From a virus, in the IMG/VR virus record IMGVR_UViG_3300009413_000095, positions 1-22,536 of that record: 22,536 nucleotides of DNA; one strand, written 5' to 3'. Numbering within the stretch: the first letter of the stretch is position 1; each line of letters opens with the position of its first letter. Positions 8,670 to 16,357 of the stretch are shown here, piece after piece. The notes under the pieces were generated by a model. It had not been told where the DNA came from. It did no database searches and saw only the letters and a list, made by a program, of their open reading frames with translations. A program made the translations under genes and the position numbers.

Positions 8670-8981
8670 TTATCTCCGATTCCTAAAGCTTTTTCGGTTG
8701 CTTTCTCTAGGTTTAAATAGTTCTTCTCTCTGCTTATTTACTTTTTGGATTAATCTTTTTCTTTCCCGCTTTTTCTCTCGCCGTTCTTCAGAAGGTTTCT
8801 TAAAGTGGGTGCGACTTCGGGCTTCTTCTAAAATGCCCGCCGATTTAACCTTTTTAATAAACCGACGAACCATTTTTTCGGGATTGTCGTGGCATTCTTC
8901 AGCAGTCACAGTAATAAATTTGTGTAGTGGCTTACGACTAGCGTTAAACGACCGCTTTCGATGTGGGGTGTAATTTTTCAT
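8670..8981 (-). CDS. rpsU: Ribosomal protein bS21 homologue
   Basis: A 103-residue, very basic protein. Residues about 31-85 match bacterial bS21: HDNPEKMVRRFIKKVKSAGI, then LEEARSRTHFKKPSEERREK, parallel to E. coli [20 protein letters not shown] and [20 protein letters not shown]. The host protein is about 71 residues; this one has an extra N-terminal stretch of about 20 residues and a longer Arg/Lys-rich tail. bS21 sits at the small-subunit platform next to the anti-Shine-Dalgarno end of 16S rRNA and affects initiation. Phage-encoded bS21 is already known, notably in some pelagiphages. Here it is embedded in the head gene cluster, 7 nt after its upstream neighbour, so it is probably expressed late. 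Confidence 0.88.
   Translation of the reverse strand: MKNYTPHRKRSFNASRKPLHKFITVTAEECHDNPEKMVRRFIKKVKSAGILEEARSRTHFKKPSEERREKKRERKRLIQKVNKQREELFKPRESNRKSFRNRR
8713..8721 (-). promoter_or_regulatory. Candidate late promoter (ACTATTTAA) inside the bS21 gene
   Basis: The minus strand reads ACTATTTAA within the 3' part of the bS21 gene, 46 nt before the start of the 148-residue virion protein. The distance resembles that of the intergenic copies. It codes for part of the bS21 tail, so chance cannot be excluded for this copy alone. Confidence 0.35.
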
Positions 8982-8988
8982 TGTGGGT

Positions 8989-9381
8989 CTACTTTCGACT
9001 TACAGACGCGGCAGTTGCCCATCTGCCCATCCCTGGAATGCCCGTGAGGTCAACCCCTGGATCGTCAGGGGCAACCCCTGAAAAGGGGCCCTTGCCGTCG
9101 CCGGCAGGAACGGGCTGCGTTCCTTCAAACAGGGTGGGATCACTAAATTGTTGTTTAGCCGCCTCATAGCCAGTATTACCAATTGCGGCAATAACCTTTT
9201 GTTTCGCTTCGTTTGCGCGGGAATCGGTGACGTGGGGAGTGGGCGCTCGTGCTTCATAAAGAGGCTGCGCTCCTTGAAGACCTTGTGCCACCTCCGTAAT
9301 GATGCCCGACAAGACGCCCTCTTCAAAGATGACCTCCTTCACGCATTCTTTAATTATATTTTTTAGTTCCGATTTTTTCAT
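8989..9381 (-). CDS. Unrecognised protein with a possible capsid-targeting N-terminus
   Basis: A 130-residue protein starting at the ATG at 9381. An in-frame ATG at 9444 would overlap the upstream gene by 50 nt, while 9381 follows GAAAGAAAGAC and leaves a 13-nt gap. The N-terminus (MKKSELKNIIKECVKEVIFE) is an amphipathic, Lys-rich helix with I-x-E sites at IKE (residue 12) and ITE further on. It resembles the short targeting peptides that send T4 internal proteins into the prohead before protease trimming. The remainder is low in secondary structure, rich in Pro/Gly (VPAGDGKGPFSGVAPDDPG). Placed between two virion-gene candidates. Internal head protein or core component is a hypothesis; no family recognised. 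Confidence 0.65.
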   Translation of the reverse strand: MKKSELKNIIKECVKEVIFEEGVLSGIITEVAQGLQGAQPLYEARAPTPHVTDSRANEAKQKVIAAIGNTGYEAAKQQFSDPTLFEGTQPVPAGDGKGPFSGVAPDDPGVDLTGIPGMGRWATAASVSRK

Positions 9382-9394
9382 TGTCTTTCTTTCT

Positions 9395-9871
9395 TTATGA
9401 AATTTGATACCATTTTGAATTAGCTGCTGTGGATATCCATACAAATTCTATAGCTTGAGTTCCTGCCGATAATACAGGAGTTGACCCCTGAAAATTTCCA
9501 CTAAGCTGGATAAGAACATCGTCAGCCGCGCCATAGGAGTCCTCCACGATAATAATAAGTTTTTGCCCATGAATATCACCGTCTGGCACGGTCATTGTAT
9601 GAGCATCCATTCCTAATGACGGTTCAAACACGCCCGTGATGCTGCCCGCATCCAAATAGGATATACTCGTGTCAACACTTAATGTGCTGGTTGTTCCTGA
9701 CCCCAAATCCTGCGCAGTTGGAGCAACAACTTGATATCCCTTAATGTCTACACTTCCCGTAACTTGGATTACGTCGTCGGAAGTGTTGCCGAGAATTACT
9801 TTTCCGTCGGGAGTTGCTCTAAATCCCCAAGTGCCGTCAGTATCAGTGGCTCCAAAGCCTGCTCCAGCCAT
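9395..9871 (-). CDS. Beta-rich virion structural protein candidate
   Basis: A 158-residue protein rich in Gly, Ser, Thr, Asp and Val with no Cys-rich motif or membrane segment. The first 60 residues (TWGFRATPDGKVILGNTSDD, then VIQVTGSVDIKG) look like the repeated beta turns of phage fibre or decoration proteins; the C-terminus (FVWISTAANSKWYQIS) resembles the end of many phage surface proteins. Its ATG shares one base with the protease stop codon (TAATG), so translation is probably coupled to the protease. A capsid-surface protein or short fibre is likely from composition and location. No named family recognised. Confidence 0.6.
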   Translation of the reverse strand: MAGAGFGATDTDGTWGFRATPDGKVILGNTSDDVIQVTGSVDIKGYQVVAPTAQDLGSGTTSTLSVDTSISYLDAGSITGVFEPSLGMDAHTMTVPDGDIHGQKLIIIVEDSYGAADDVLIQLSGNFQGSTPVLSAGTQAIEFVWISTAANSKWYQIS

Positions 9872-10467
9872 TAGTCGTCTCCAATTACGTCGTTGAGGGC
9901 TCGATTGATGCGGTCAGCCTTTGTTAGGTGGGTTTTGACTTGGCTTTCTGCCACAAGGTAAGCACCTGTGGTGCTTGGCTCCGAGACTAGGTCAAAGCAC
10001 AGTAGCTGAAAGTCGTCCTCTACCATTGTTATATCACCTTGTTGGCGAGTGGACCCAAGCCCTCGGCTGGAAATACCGAGTTGGACGCCGCCCTCAACAA
10101 GTTGTTTGGCAATCTGTCCAGCAGGGGTCTCTAAGATTTTCATCTTGCCCATAACATCGTCACCTTTCCACCATACTTCTGTGACAAGATGGCTGGCGTT
10201 CTTGAGTTCTACAACTGAACTATCTGGGTGATCAAGTTCGCCGATGGCTCTACCTTCTTTAACGAGTTTTTCATAATTCTTCATTTCCCGCTCAAGAATG
10301 GGCTTGGGGTAAATCCGACCGTTGCCATTCTTTGTGCCAGCGGCTTGGATTTTGCCGGCAACGATGAGGTGGGTACCGTTCTTATTCCCCTCACGCTCCT
10401 CTTCGGTAAGAAGGTCGTCACTATAGTCTAGCTGCATAAACTCTTGTAAGACATATTTCTTATTCAT
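9871..10467 (-). CDS. gp21: Prohead maturation protease (gp21-like)
   Basis: A 198-residue serine protease of the T4 gp21 / herpesvirus assemblin-fold type. The motifs are in the expected order: GNGRIYPKPILEREM near residue 48, the catalytic His in GELDHPD (His80), the nucleophile Ser in GISSRGLGS (Ser133 or Ser134), and FDLVSEPS near residue 158. It acts inside the prohead, cutting the scaffold, the capsid prosequence and internal proteins after L/I-x-E. The N-terminus itself holds such sites (LQE9 and LTE22), consistent with self-processing. The start has AAGGAGA 8-9 nt upstream. A strong hairpin lies just before this ribosome binding site. Confidence 0.93.
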   Translation of the reverse strand: MNKKYVLQEFMQLDYSDDLLTEEEREGNKNGTHLIVAGKIQAAGTKNGNGRIYPKPILEREMKNYEKLVKEGRAIGELDHPDSSVVELKNASHLVTEVWWKGDDVMGKMKILETPAGQIAKQLVEGGVQLGISSRGLGSTRQQGDITMVEDDFQLLCFDLVSEPSTTGAYLVAESQVKTHLTKADRINRALNDVIGDD

Positions 10468-10482
10468 TTTTTTCTCCTTAAA

Positions 10483-10501
10483 GTGCGGGCGCTACCCGCA
10501 C
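10483..10501 (-). promoter_or_regulatory. GC-rich hairpin before the protease ribosome binding site
   Basis: The minus strand reads GTGCGGG-TAGCG-CCCGCAC, a perfect 7-bp stem with a 5-nt loop, then TTTAAGGAG. It lies between the membrane protein stop at 10509 and the protease start. Only three Ts follow, so it is a weak terminator at best. It may instead stabilise mRNA or tune the protease level. The stem ends 4 nt from the AAGGAG. Confidence 0.5.
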
Positions 10502-10508
10502 GATAGAA

Positions 10509-10853
10509 CTACCCCTGCAACACCTTGCGACGGGTCTTAGTCTCCACTTCCGTGTCCACACCCCCTCTAGGTCGATAGTCATGTTGAAATCCTCCATCCG
10601 ATATCAGCATACATAATGCATATGATGTGCCAGATGATAAGCACCCCAAGAGAAGTGCATTAACAAGACTTACATCAAATGTAAATAGTTCTGTAAATGG
10701 GTTTAGGAGCAGAAGAAGTATGCCCGACCAAAAGCCCATACACATGGGACAGTGGAAAAAAGGCTGCGCAGGGCGAGCTTTGTCTAAAACATCCGAAAAA
10801 ACTAAAATCTGGGTGAGGCCGTAAGCACAGCCGACGAAATACAATAAATCCAT
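10509..10853 (-). CDS. Small membrane protein with a CPMC motif
   Basis: A 114-residue protein with two or three hydrophobic segments (about residues 3-20, 40-52 and 62-84) and a polar, basic tail (YRPRGGVDTEVETKTRRK). Between the first two is HCPMCMGFWSG; this Cys-x-x-Cys followed by Gly-Phe-Trp is typical of a small family of unknown-function membrane proteins (DUF1360-like in pattern). Its position between the portal-side genes and the protease matches where T4 carries the small core genes 67 and 68, but it resembles neither. Its role is unknown; a link to prohead assembly at the inner membrane, where T4 heads start, is only a guess. Confidence 0.65.
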   Translation of the reverse strand: MDLLYFVGCAYGLTQILVFSDVLDKARPAQPFFHCPMCMGFWSGILLLLLNPFTELFTFDVSLVNALLLGCLSSGTSYALCMLISDGGFQHDYRPRGGVDTEVETKTRRKVLQG

Positions 10854-10861
10854 TTCTCTTC

Positions 10862-11413
10862 CTAATAAAGGTATCCGTATCCCGTGAAACGGTAGCTGCT
10901 AAGATCGGCAGCCATCCTCCCATAGGGAGTATCTTGGACGGGCTTCACGGCACCCAAGGCAGTGGAATCCTCCGGAGTGGGATCCGTAAAGCGGTCTTCG
11001 ATATCTTGCTTATATTCTTCAGCTTCGTAGTCATCGTCATGAGTGGCACGGATAAATCCTTCGATTTCCAGCAACGCTACCTGCACTGGATCCACCTCCT
11101 CGACGTCAGCCGCATAAAATCCCTCAAGCACGCCGAAAGAAGGTCCGCCCTGAATGCTATCATAAGTAATGACCCCTCCACGGAACAAGTGATCCATGAG
11201 ATCTTTTTGATACTCGTATACGTTATCTCCTACATAGGGCTTAGGGATAGTGGTGATCTTGTTCTCGGCTGGAACAATCACAATATTCATTTTATGATGA
11301 TCGCTGATGAGGATATTCCCGTCAAGAGTCTTTCGAGCTTGAAGGGTGATGGTCGCTTGGGGCGGCGGAGGGGAGCCTAATTTAATCTTGAGGGGCATCG
11401 TCTTTATACTCAC
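10862..11413 (-). CDS. Unrecognised head-cluster protein
   Basis: A 183-residue protein of mixed alpha/beta composition. It starts with a beta-type segment (ITLQARKTLDGNILISDHHK) and ends in an acidic stretch plus aromatic tail (YRFTGYGYLY). Acidic residues dominate 118-150. The start is uncertain: a GTG at 11413 or an ATG at 11398; both overlap the preceding gene, by 32 or 17 nt, and the ribosome binding site is poor for either, suggesting coupled translation. No signal peptide, membrane segment or catalytic motif. It sits between portal and protease, so it is probably a prohead core or virion protein. No family recognised. Confidence 0.6.
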   Translation of the reverse strand: MSIKTMPLKIKLGSPPPPQATITLQARKTLDGNILISDHHKMNIVIVPAENKITTIPKPYVGDNVYEYQKDLMDHLFRGGVITYDSIQGGPSFGVLEGFYAADVEEVDPVQVALLEIEGFIRATHDDDYEAEEYKQDIEDRFTDPTPEDSTALGAVKPVQDTPYGRMAADLSSYRFTGYGYLY

Positions 11414-12215
11414 TTACTAATTTTTGTAGCTTAAGCACTTTCTTTAATTCGCGCGGTCCCACGGTAGAAACATTAAATTCGCGCACCTGCGCGAGCACGC
11501 GCTGAGTATTTTGGACCATTTGGTCATCAGACGACACGTCAGCCAATGAGAGGGATGCCTCCACCGCTTCGTGAATTCGCTTGAGTTCGCTGCCCAGCGC
11601 GAGCCTGAAATCGACGTCATTATCTCCAAAAGCTAAAATATACTTTTCTAAAAGATGACGTTGTTCGGGCAACAGGTGAGCATACCTGTCATTATAATTG
11701 GTCGCAAATTGTTTGACCACGAGCCCATCCACGGGTACCAGCGGGGCGCTAGCTTCCTCTTTCTCGCTGGAGAGCGTTTGAAGAATTTGACGTTCCAGAA
11801 TCACTTTTTGCTTGAGAGGGGTCTTATCACTAAAAATTTGAGCGATTGAGGCAACCGATCGGTAATTGGGAACAAAGTTAGAAAAGAATGATGCCCCCAC
11901 GCTTTGATTAATCTTCCGAATAATCGCAGACTGCTCTTGGAAGATTGCGGTTTTATCCAGTTGCCGGTGCGCCTCTTTGGCGCGGTGGATAGTTTTTTCA
12001 GCCGTATAAACATCGAATCCACTGCACTCAAGCAATGCTCGATAGCACTCCAGTTCTTTACGCAGTGGGGAGCCTGAGTGGAAATGTTCTCTTAAGAGGG
12101 CAGTAATGGCTCTTTTTTGTCGATGATTTTTCTGGACTACTGCGCGGGTCACCTCCCGTATGAGTGACTCAAAGATAAAAGCCGTATTTCGTTTTTTGTT
12201 ATGTTTCACTTTCAT
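11382..12215 (-). CDS. Helical protein downstream of portal, possible prohead core protein
   Basis: A 277-residue, mostly helical protein. The basic start (MKVKHNKKRNTAFIFESLIR) is followed by EVTRAVVQKNHRQKRAITAL, and later parts are charged helices (RELKKVLKLQKLVSEYKD). An L/I-x-E site (IRE) lies near residue 20, as in proteins trimmed by the head protease. The start overlaps the portal gene by 17 nt. I recall similar proteins after gene 20 in marine T4-like phages, always without function. It may replace T4 gp67/gp68 as a core component, but this is inferred only from its place between portal and protease. Confidence 0.65.
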   Translation of the reverse strand: MKVKHNKKRNTAFIFESLIREVTRAVVQKNHRQKRAITALLREHFHSGSPLRKELECYRALLECSGFDVYTAEKTIHRAKEAHRQLDKTAIFQEQSAIIRKINQSVGASFFSNFVPNYRSVASIAQIFSDKTPLKQKVILERQILQTLSSEKEEASAPLVPVDGLVVKQFATNYNDRYAHLLPEQRHLLEKYILAFGDNDVDFRLALGSELKRIHEAVEASLSLADVSSDDQMVQNTQRVLAQVREFNVSTVGPRELKKVLKLQKLVSEYKDDAPQD

Positions 12216-14061
12216 GCTTCTTTTCCAACTGAGTAATTAGTCTCGCGATCTCGATCTTTGTCTCTACAATCAAGTCTTCCTCTTTCTCCAATCCTGCGCT
12301 CACAACTCCCCGGCTTAAGGGTCCCATACCATCCGCTACTCCCTTAAATAGTCTGGCGGTACCCGGATAGGCCGCCTTTTCTCCTGCCGCGGCTAAGGCG
12401 CTACGTTTACGCGCTCCCGCGCGTCGTCTATCCGAAGCAACCGGGGTATAATCATCGCGCTGCCCTGGTTCAGCGAGAAGCGGACCTTCCTCGACCTCTT
12501 CTTCAGCGCCTTCTTCTCCGCCAAGCTCTTCACCGCCCATCTCACCTCCGAGTTCGCCACCCAGTTCTTCGCCCATACCACCACCGCCGCCGGTCGCGGC
12601 TGCTTCACCCGAAGCTTCAAGCAACGCAGTGTGTTTGGCGTCGGTATATTGATCACGCATAACGTGGATAATCTCGTCGTCATCCATCTTAAAGATGCGC
12701 TTGTATATCCATCGTTTAGAAAACAAGCCTTCAGTAGCTGCGCCGGCAATATCGAATTTGGTGCGTAAGTGTTCCAGTTCTTGGAGTTCGGCAATCTTAC
12801 TCGGATTATTGAGCGTCAAATTAAAGTTCATAAGGTCGTCATTACGATACCCCAAGCTAAACAAATGAATCACACAGATCTTTTGAATCTCTGCCAAGAC
12901 AACGCGCTGTAGACGTTGAATGGTGCGCGCAAAACGAATGTCTTTTTGGGCAAGCGTAGTTTTATCTTCCTGAGCATCAGACTGAGCCAGGTATGCCTTG
13001 GGAATTTTAATAGCGGAAAAAAGCTTGTCCCTCAAATAGTTCACATCGTCGATATCGCCCGTAAATTGTCCGCCGGCTAGCGTCTCGATGCGCGAAGAAT
13101 TTCCGGCTCTAACCGGAATATAGTAATCTTCGTCGATACTCATCGGGTTGTAACGCAGATCCACGCGGCCCGAATCAGCATCCACCACTTGATTGCGCTT
13201 CATTTGAGTTTTGACTTGTTCGATATATTGCTCCACATCTTCCGCTGGGATGTTCCCCACATCAATATAAAACACTCGGCGTTCGGGTGAGCGCACAATG
13301 CGATAAGCCATCATTGCATCTTCTAAAAGAATCAACTGTCTCCAAATACGGCGCGCCGACTCTAACACGGAGGTGCCGTAGGGAACATATTTATCATTGC
13401 CCAAGACGCGAAAATGAGCTATTTGCCAATTTTCAAAGGTGACTCCATCGCCCTCTCCGACCCAATAATACTGGATGTAATTTGGGTTCTGGGGGTCTTT
13501 TCCCTCAAGGCGTTCGACTTCTCTTACCGGGAGGGGGATCACATTGGTTATTCCTAATGCATCATCTATATCGAGATACAAAAAGTAATCTCCGTATTTG
13601 CACATGCTCCTGGCCCAACCAAAAAGGTTGGATTCCACGTTTAGCACATTGTAGAGGAGGGTGTGGAGCACGTCTTTTATCTCACGGTTATGACACTCAA
13701 TATGCACGAGAGGGGTGATCTCCGAAGATGTGGTAATCTCATCTGCATATACGTCAAGTGCTGACGCCAACTCCGGTGTGTATTCCATTTGTTCAAAATC
13801 AGTATACCGAACCTGCTTATTGCGTGCGGCGAGAACTTTATTTTGGAGACCGTCGAAAGGATTATAATATTCTTTTTTCTTAAACTCTTTGCCTGTCGCG
13901 GTCGTAAAATTATACTTTTTCACGGTGCGGGGTGACGACCGAGTTACGGAGGGCTGATTATAGTTGACCATGGGGCCGCTGAACAGCCTGGTCAGCCGGC
14001 GAAACAGAGTAGACTCTTGGTTCCGTGGGTTTTTTTGGTTGTTGTTAGTGTTGTCTGCCAT
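12199..14061 (-). CDS. gp20: Portal vertex protein (gp20-like)
   Basis: A 620-residue portal subunit. It contains the T4-type core: YTPELASALDVYADEITTSS near residue 93, IPLPVREVERLEG, HFRVLGNDKYVPYGTSVLES, then ARRIWRQLILLEDAMMAYRI and VRSPERRVFYIDVGNIP, and the channel region YLRDKLFSAIKIPKAYL. Twelve copies form the ring through which DNA enters and leaves; it also nucleates head assembly. After about residue 490 there is a low-complexity Gly/Glu tract (repeats of GGE and GEEL) and an acidic segment, then an Arg/Ala-rich end, which is longer than usual and probably flexible. It starts 3 nt after the terminase stop. Confidence 0.94.
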   Translation of the reverse strand: MADNTNNNQKNPRNQESTLFRRLTRLFSGPMVNYNQPSVTRSSPRTVKKYNFTTATGKEFKKKEYYNPFDGLQNKVLAARNKQVRYTDFEQMEYTPELASALDVYADEITTSSEITPLVHIECHNREIKDVLHTLLYNVLNVESNLFGWARSMCKYGDYFLYLDIDDALGITNVIPLPVREVERLEGKDPQNPNYIQYYWVGEGDGVTFENWQIAHFRVLGNDKYVPYGTSVLESARRIWRQLILLEDAMMAYRIVRSPERRVFYIDVGNIPAEDVEQYIEQVKTQMKRNQVVDADSGRVDLRYNPMSIDEDYYIPVRAGNSSRIETLAGGQFTGDIDDVNYLRDKLFSAIKIPKAYLAQSDAQEDKTTLAQKDIRFARTIQRLQRVVLAEIQKICVIHLFSLGYRNDDLMNFNLTLNNPSKIAELQELEHLRTKFDIAGAATEGLFSKRWIYKRIFKMDDDEIIHVMRDQYTDAKHTALLEASGEAAATGGGGGMGEELGGELGGEMGGEELGGEEGAEEEVEEGPLLAEPGQRDDYTPVASDRRRAGARKRSALAAAGEKAAYPGTARLFKGVADGMGPLSRGVVSAGLEKEEDLIVETKIEIARLITQLEKKHESET

Positions 14062-14064
14062 CGT

Positions 14065-15645
14065 TTATCCTTTTATTATCCACGAAAGATCATGTGTGCG
14101 TCCGTCAGATCCTTCAAATGAATTCTGTGCTTCTTTCTGAGGTTCGTATCCTTGCATCCCCTCAATCTTTGTATTGAGTGTCTTGCCGCCAATGCTAATT
14201 CCGCCGATCATTGCCTTCCTATACTCTATTTCCCTCTGGTTAACTGTCAGTGCCGTGTCTCTCACCCAGCATCCAATAGCTGTTGCAATAACAAGATCGT
14301 CATTGTAACTTCTCATCGCCTGGGGCCGCCCGTTGTGCCACACAAACGTTTTGATCTCGTTTGCAAGACGCTTGGAGTTGATAGTAATTAGTTTGTTTCT
14401 CACGAATTCTTCAAACTTGGCAATCACCAGGGGGCGAGTTTTCATAGACATGGTAAAGCCAGCCACTCCCCCGATAGCCTCTGCCGTAGCTTGGTCTACA
14501 TATTCATGCGTTGATCGGATGCTGTAATAAATGTTATTATACTCTAATTCAGCCAGCCTACTGAGCACTCCAATGCCTAATGAGTTGTTTTCTGTGACCA
14601 ACAGCGCGGAATTATATTCAGTGGCCATATTAACCAACAAAGGTGCAAACATATCGGGGGTTATTTTCCCTTGATACTCAGCAACTTGCTCCATTGTTTG
14701 CACATCTATAATCTGACACACGCTATAATCAGAGCCGTCACCTCGTGCAACGTCTGCAAGAGCTAAATAGTCTCTCCCGAGAACCGGCTCTTTCCAAATC
14801 CAGTAATTTCGATCAAATCCAGTTTTATGCTTGGGGTCGGTGACGCCCTCTAAAATGCGGCGCAGATCATCCCCATGCACCACTGTCTCGCCGGAGGCAT
14901 TAAAATTACACTCAAGCTCTTGGGCGATCTCCCGCTTAGACATGTTGCGTGTTTCTTTTACAAACCACGCCGCATCACGATCGGGGTGAACTTGCCAGGG
15001 AAGCTTTATGGGATTGAAGTCGTTTTTCCCTTCTTCTGCCTCCGAATATATTTTATGAAACCAATTCCCGACGCCATAGGGCGTGCTCAAGGCGATACAG
15101 GTGCCACCTGTGGAAAGAGTGGGATACAACCCGGCCCACATTTCATCCAGTCCCTCGACGATGGCAGCCTCATCCACCACAAGGAGGGAGAGAGCTTCGG
15201 AACGACCTGCGTCACCCGAAGTAGCTGACGCCTTAACTTGAGATCCATTGGATAATTCAAAAGAATTTCGGTTATCTATTTCAATGGCGGCAATACGAAG
15301 CCACGTTGGAAGATTTTTATAAATCGCTTTGGATTTTTTGACAAGGTTGGCAGCCGTTCCGAGCTTCGTGGCCACCACCAAAATATTTTTATCCCGATGG
15401 AATAACATCAACCAACACACATAGGCTGCCACAGTGGTCGATATCCCCAACTGGCGCGCCTTGAGAATAACATTAAAGCGGTGCCTTTTAAAATCCCTTA
15501 AAGCTTCTTCTTGAAACCCATACATGTCAAAAGGGATGAGCCCGTGCATCGGGTGAGAGATTTGGGCATATTGATTAGAAAAATAGACAGGATCTTTGCC
15601 GGATCTTACGACTTCTGCCATAACTTGTTTTTTGGTTAAGCTCAT
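14065..15645 (-). CDS. gp17: Terminase large subunit (gp17-like)
   Basis: A 526-residue packaging motor protein. ATPase: an adenine-binding Gln region (FDMYGFQEEAL, residues 39-49), a deviant Walker A KARQLGIST (62-70), Walker B LLVVDEAA (154-161) and the coupling motif ALSTP (185-189). Nuclease domain of RNase H fold: LADVARGDGSDYS with Asp298, LLVTENNSLG with Glu352, and SYNDDLVIATAIG with Asp449/450, the three acidic metal ligands. It cuts concatemeric DNA and pumps it through the portal. It is shorter than T4 gp17 (610 residues). The start ATG at 15645 follows GAGGTGTAA. It lies just upstream of portal rather than before the sheath as in T4. Confidence 0.96.
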   Translation of the reverse strand: MSLTKKQVMAEVVRSGKDPVYFSNQYAQISHPMHGLIPFDMYGFQEEALRDFKRHRFNVILKARQLGISTTVAAYVCWLMLFHRDKNILVVATKLGTAANLVKKSKAIYKNLPTWLRIAAIEIDNRNSFELSNGSQVKASATSGDAGRSEALSLLVVDEAAIVEGLDEMWAGLYPTLSTGGTCIALSTPYGVGNWFHKIYSEAEEGKNDFNPIKLPWQVHPDRDAAWFVKETRNMSKREIAQELECNFNASGETVVHGDDLRRILEGVTDPKHKTGFDRNYWIWKEPVLGRDYLALADVARGDGSDYSVCQIIDVQTMEQVAEYQGKITPDMFAPLLVNMATEYNSALLVTENNSLGIGVLSRLAELEYNNIYYSIRSTHEYVDQATAEAIGGVAGFTMSMKTRPLVIAKFEEFVRNKLITINSKRLANEIKTFVWHNGRPQAMRSYNDDLVIATAIGCWVRDTALTVNQREIEYRKAMIGGISIGGKTLNTKIEGMQGYEPQKEAQNSFEGSDGRTHDLSWIIKG

Positions 15646-15667
15646 TTACACCTCGAAACGGTGAAGA

Positions 15668-16357
15668 TTAGTTTCTCTTCTTGTCGCGAGTTCCCCATTT
15701 GCCATACGAATCCGCTCGGCGAGCTTTGTAGTCTTGTTTCTTGGTGCTTTCTTTGCCAGTTCGCATTCCCAGTGATTCATCCTCTCGGGCATCGTATCCC
15801 TGTTTGGCAACCTTCGATCGCAAGTCATCCCCCTTGGGGCGCTTATCATTTTTAGGCTTGGGAGCTTTCCCTGAAGCTTTCTCCATGAACTTCTTGATAT
15901 TATCCTCTAGACGGTCCTGGGAAGGTTCGCCGATCACATCGACCCCCTCGATCCCCCCGATAGAATATTGCTTGGTAGCCTCCACCCAATTACGAATGCG
16001 GGAAGTGCTTTGAACCAAAATGTCAGCCGGGGCAACCTCGGTCAAAGAGACACTTTCTTTGGTCACTTTTTTATATTCTTTTTTCAGAAACTTAATAATG
16101 TCTCCAAATTTGCGCTCAATCTCATTTTCAAACTGAGCGCGCGGATGAACTTCCTTCATCATAACATCGCCCTGGTAGGTAACAACCATATTCTGGGCCG
16201 CAAATCTTACGCGGAAGCCGTCAATAAGGCGGCTATCTACAATCGGGTGACCTTCTTCGCGGGTCAAGCCAATTTTTTCATCCATCGTTTCATAGCCGTC
16301 ATAGGCGTTAGCGGCCGCTTGGTTCAAACCTTTAATTACATCTAGAATACTAGCCAT
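15668..16357 (-). CDS. Unrecognised protein upstream of terminase, basic C-terminal tail
   Basis: A 229-residue protein. The first 150 residues are a folded-looking alpha/beta region (DSRLIDGFRVRFAAQNMVVT, then EIERKFGDIIKFLKKEYKKV, then IRNWVEATKQYSIGG). From residue 160 on it is a Lys/Arg-rich, probably disordered tail. It precedes the terminase gene by 22 nt and overlaps the zinc-ribbon gene by 8 nt. In T4 the small terminase gp16 is next to gp17, and this gene or its upstream neighbour could fill that role, but I do not see the gp16 pattern. A DNA-binding or head-completion role would fit the basic tail. Function unknown. Confidence 0.65.
   Translation of the reverse strand: MASILDVIKGLNQAAANAYDGYETMDEKIGLTREEGHPIVDSRLIDGFRVRFAAQNMVVTYQGDVMMKEVHPRAQFENEIERKFGDIIKFLKKEYKKVTKESVSLTEVAPADILVQSTSRIRNWVEATKQYSIGGIEGVDVIGEPSQDRLEDNIKKFMEKASGKAPKPKNDKRPKGDDLRSKVAKQGYDAREDESLGMRTGKESTKKQDYKARRADSYGKWGTRDKKRN

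Noticed and set aside
9000-9326. Minus-strand open frame of 108 codons overlapping the 130-residue gene
   Set aside because: Frame-shifted shadow with low-complexity basic sequence and no initiation context better than the chosen frame.
9382-9444. Longer form of the 130-residue protein starting at 9444
   Set aside because: It would overlap the preceding virion gene by 50 nt and add an unrelated leader; the ATG at 9381 has a purine-rich leader and gives the typical MKKSELK start.
10934-11380. Plus-strand open frame of 148 codons opposite the 183-residue head-cluster gene
   Set aside because: Antisense shadow; the minus-strand frame is coupled by overlap with its upstream neighbour and is positioned in the operon.
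12393-12794. Second minus-strand frame of 133 codons inside the portal gene
   Set aside because: It overlaps the Gly/Glu-rich portal tail in another frame; such repeats give long chance frames. No start signal.
2446-14771. Reading the octamer copies as plus-strand T4 late promoters (TTAAATAG compared with TATAAATA)
   Set aside because: They would drive antisense transcription with no plus-strand genes to express, while four copies stand at sensible distances upstream of minus-strand genes.
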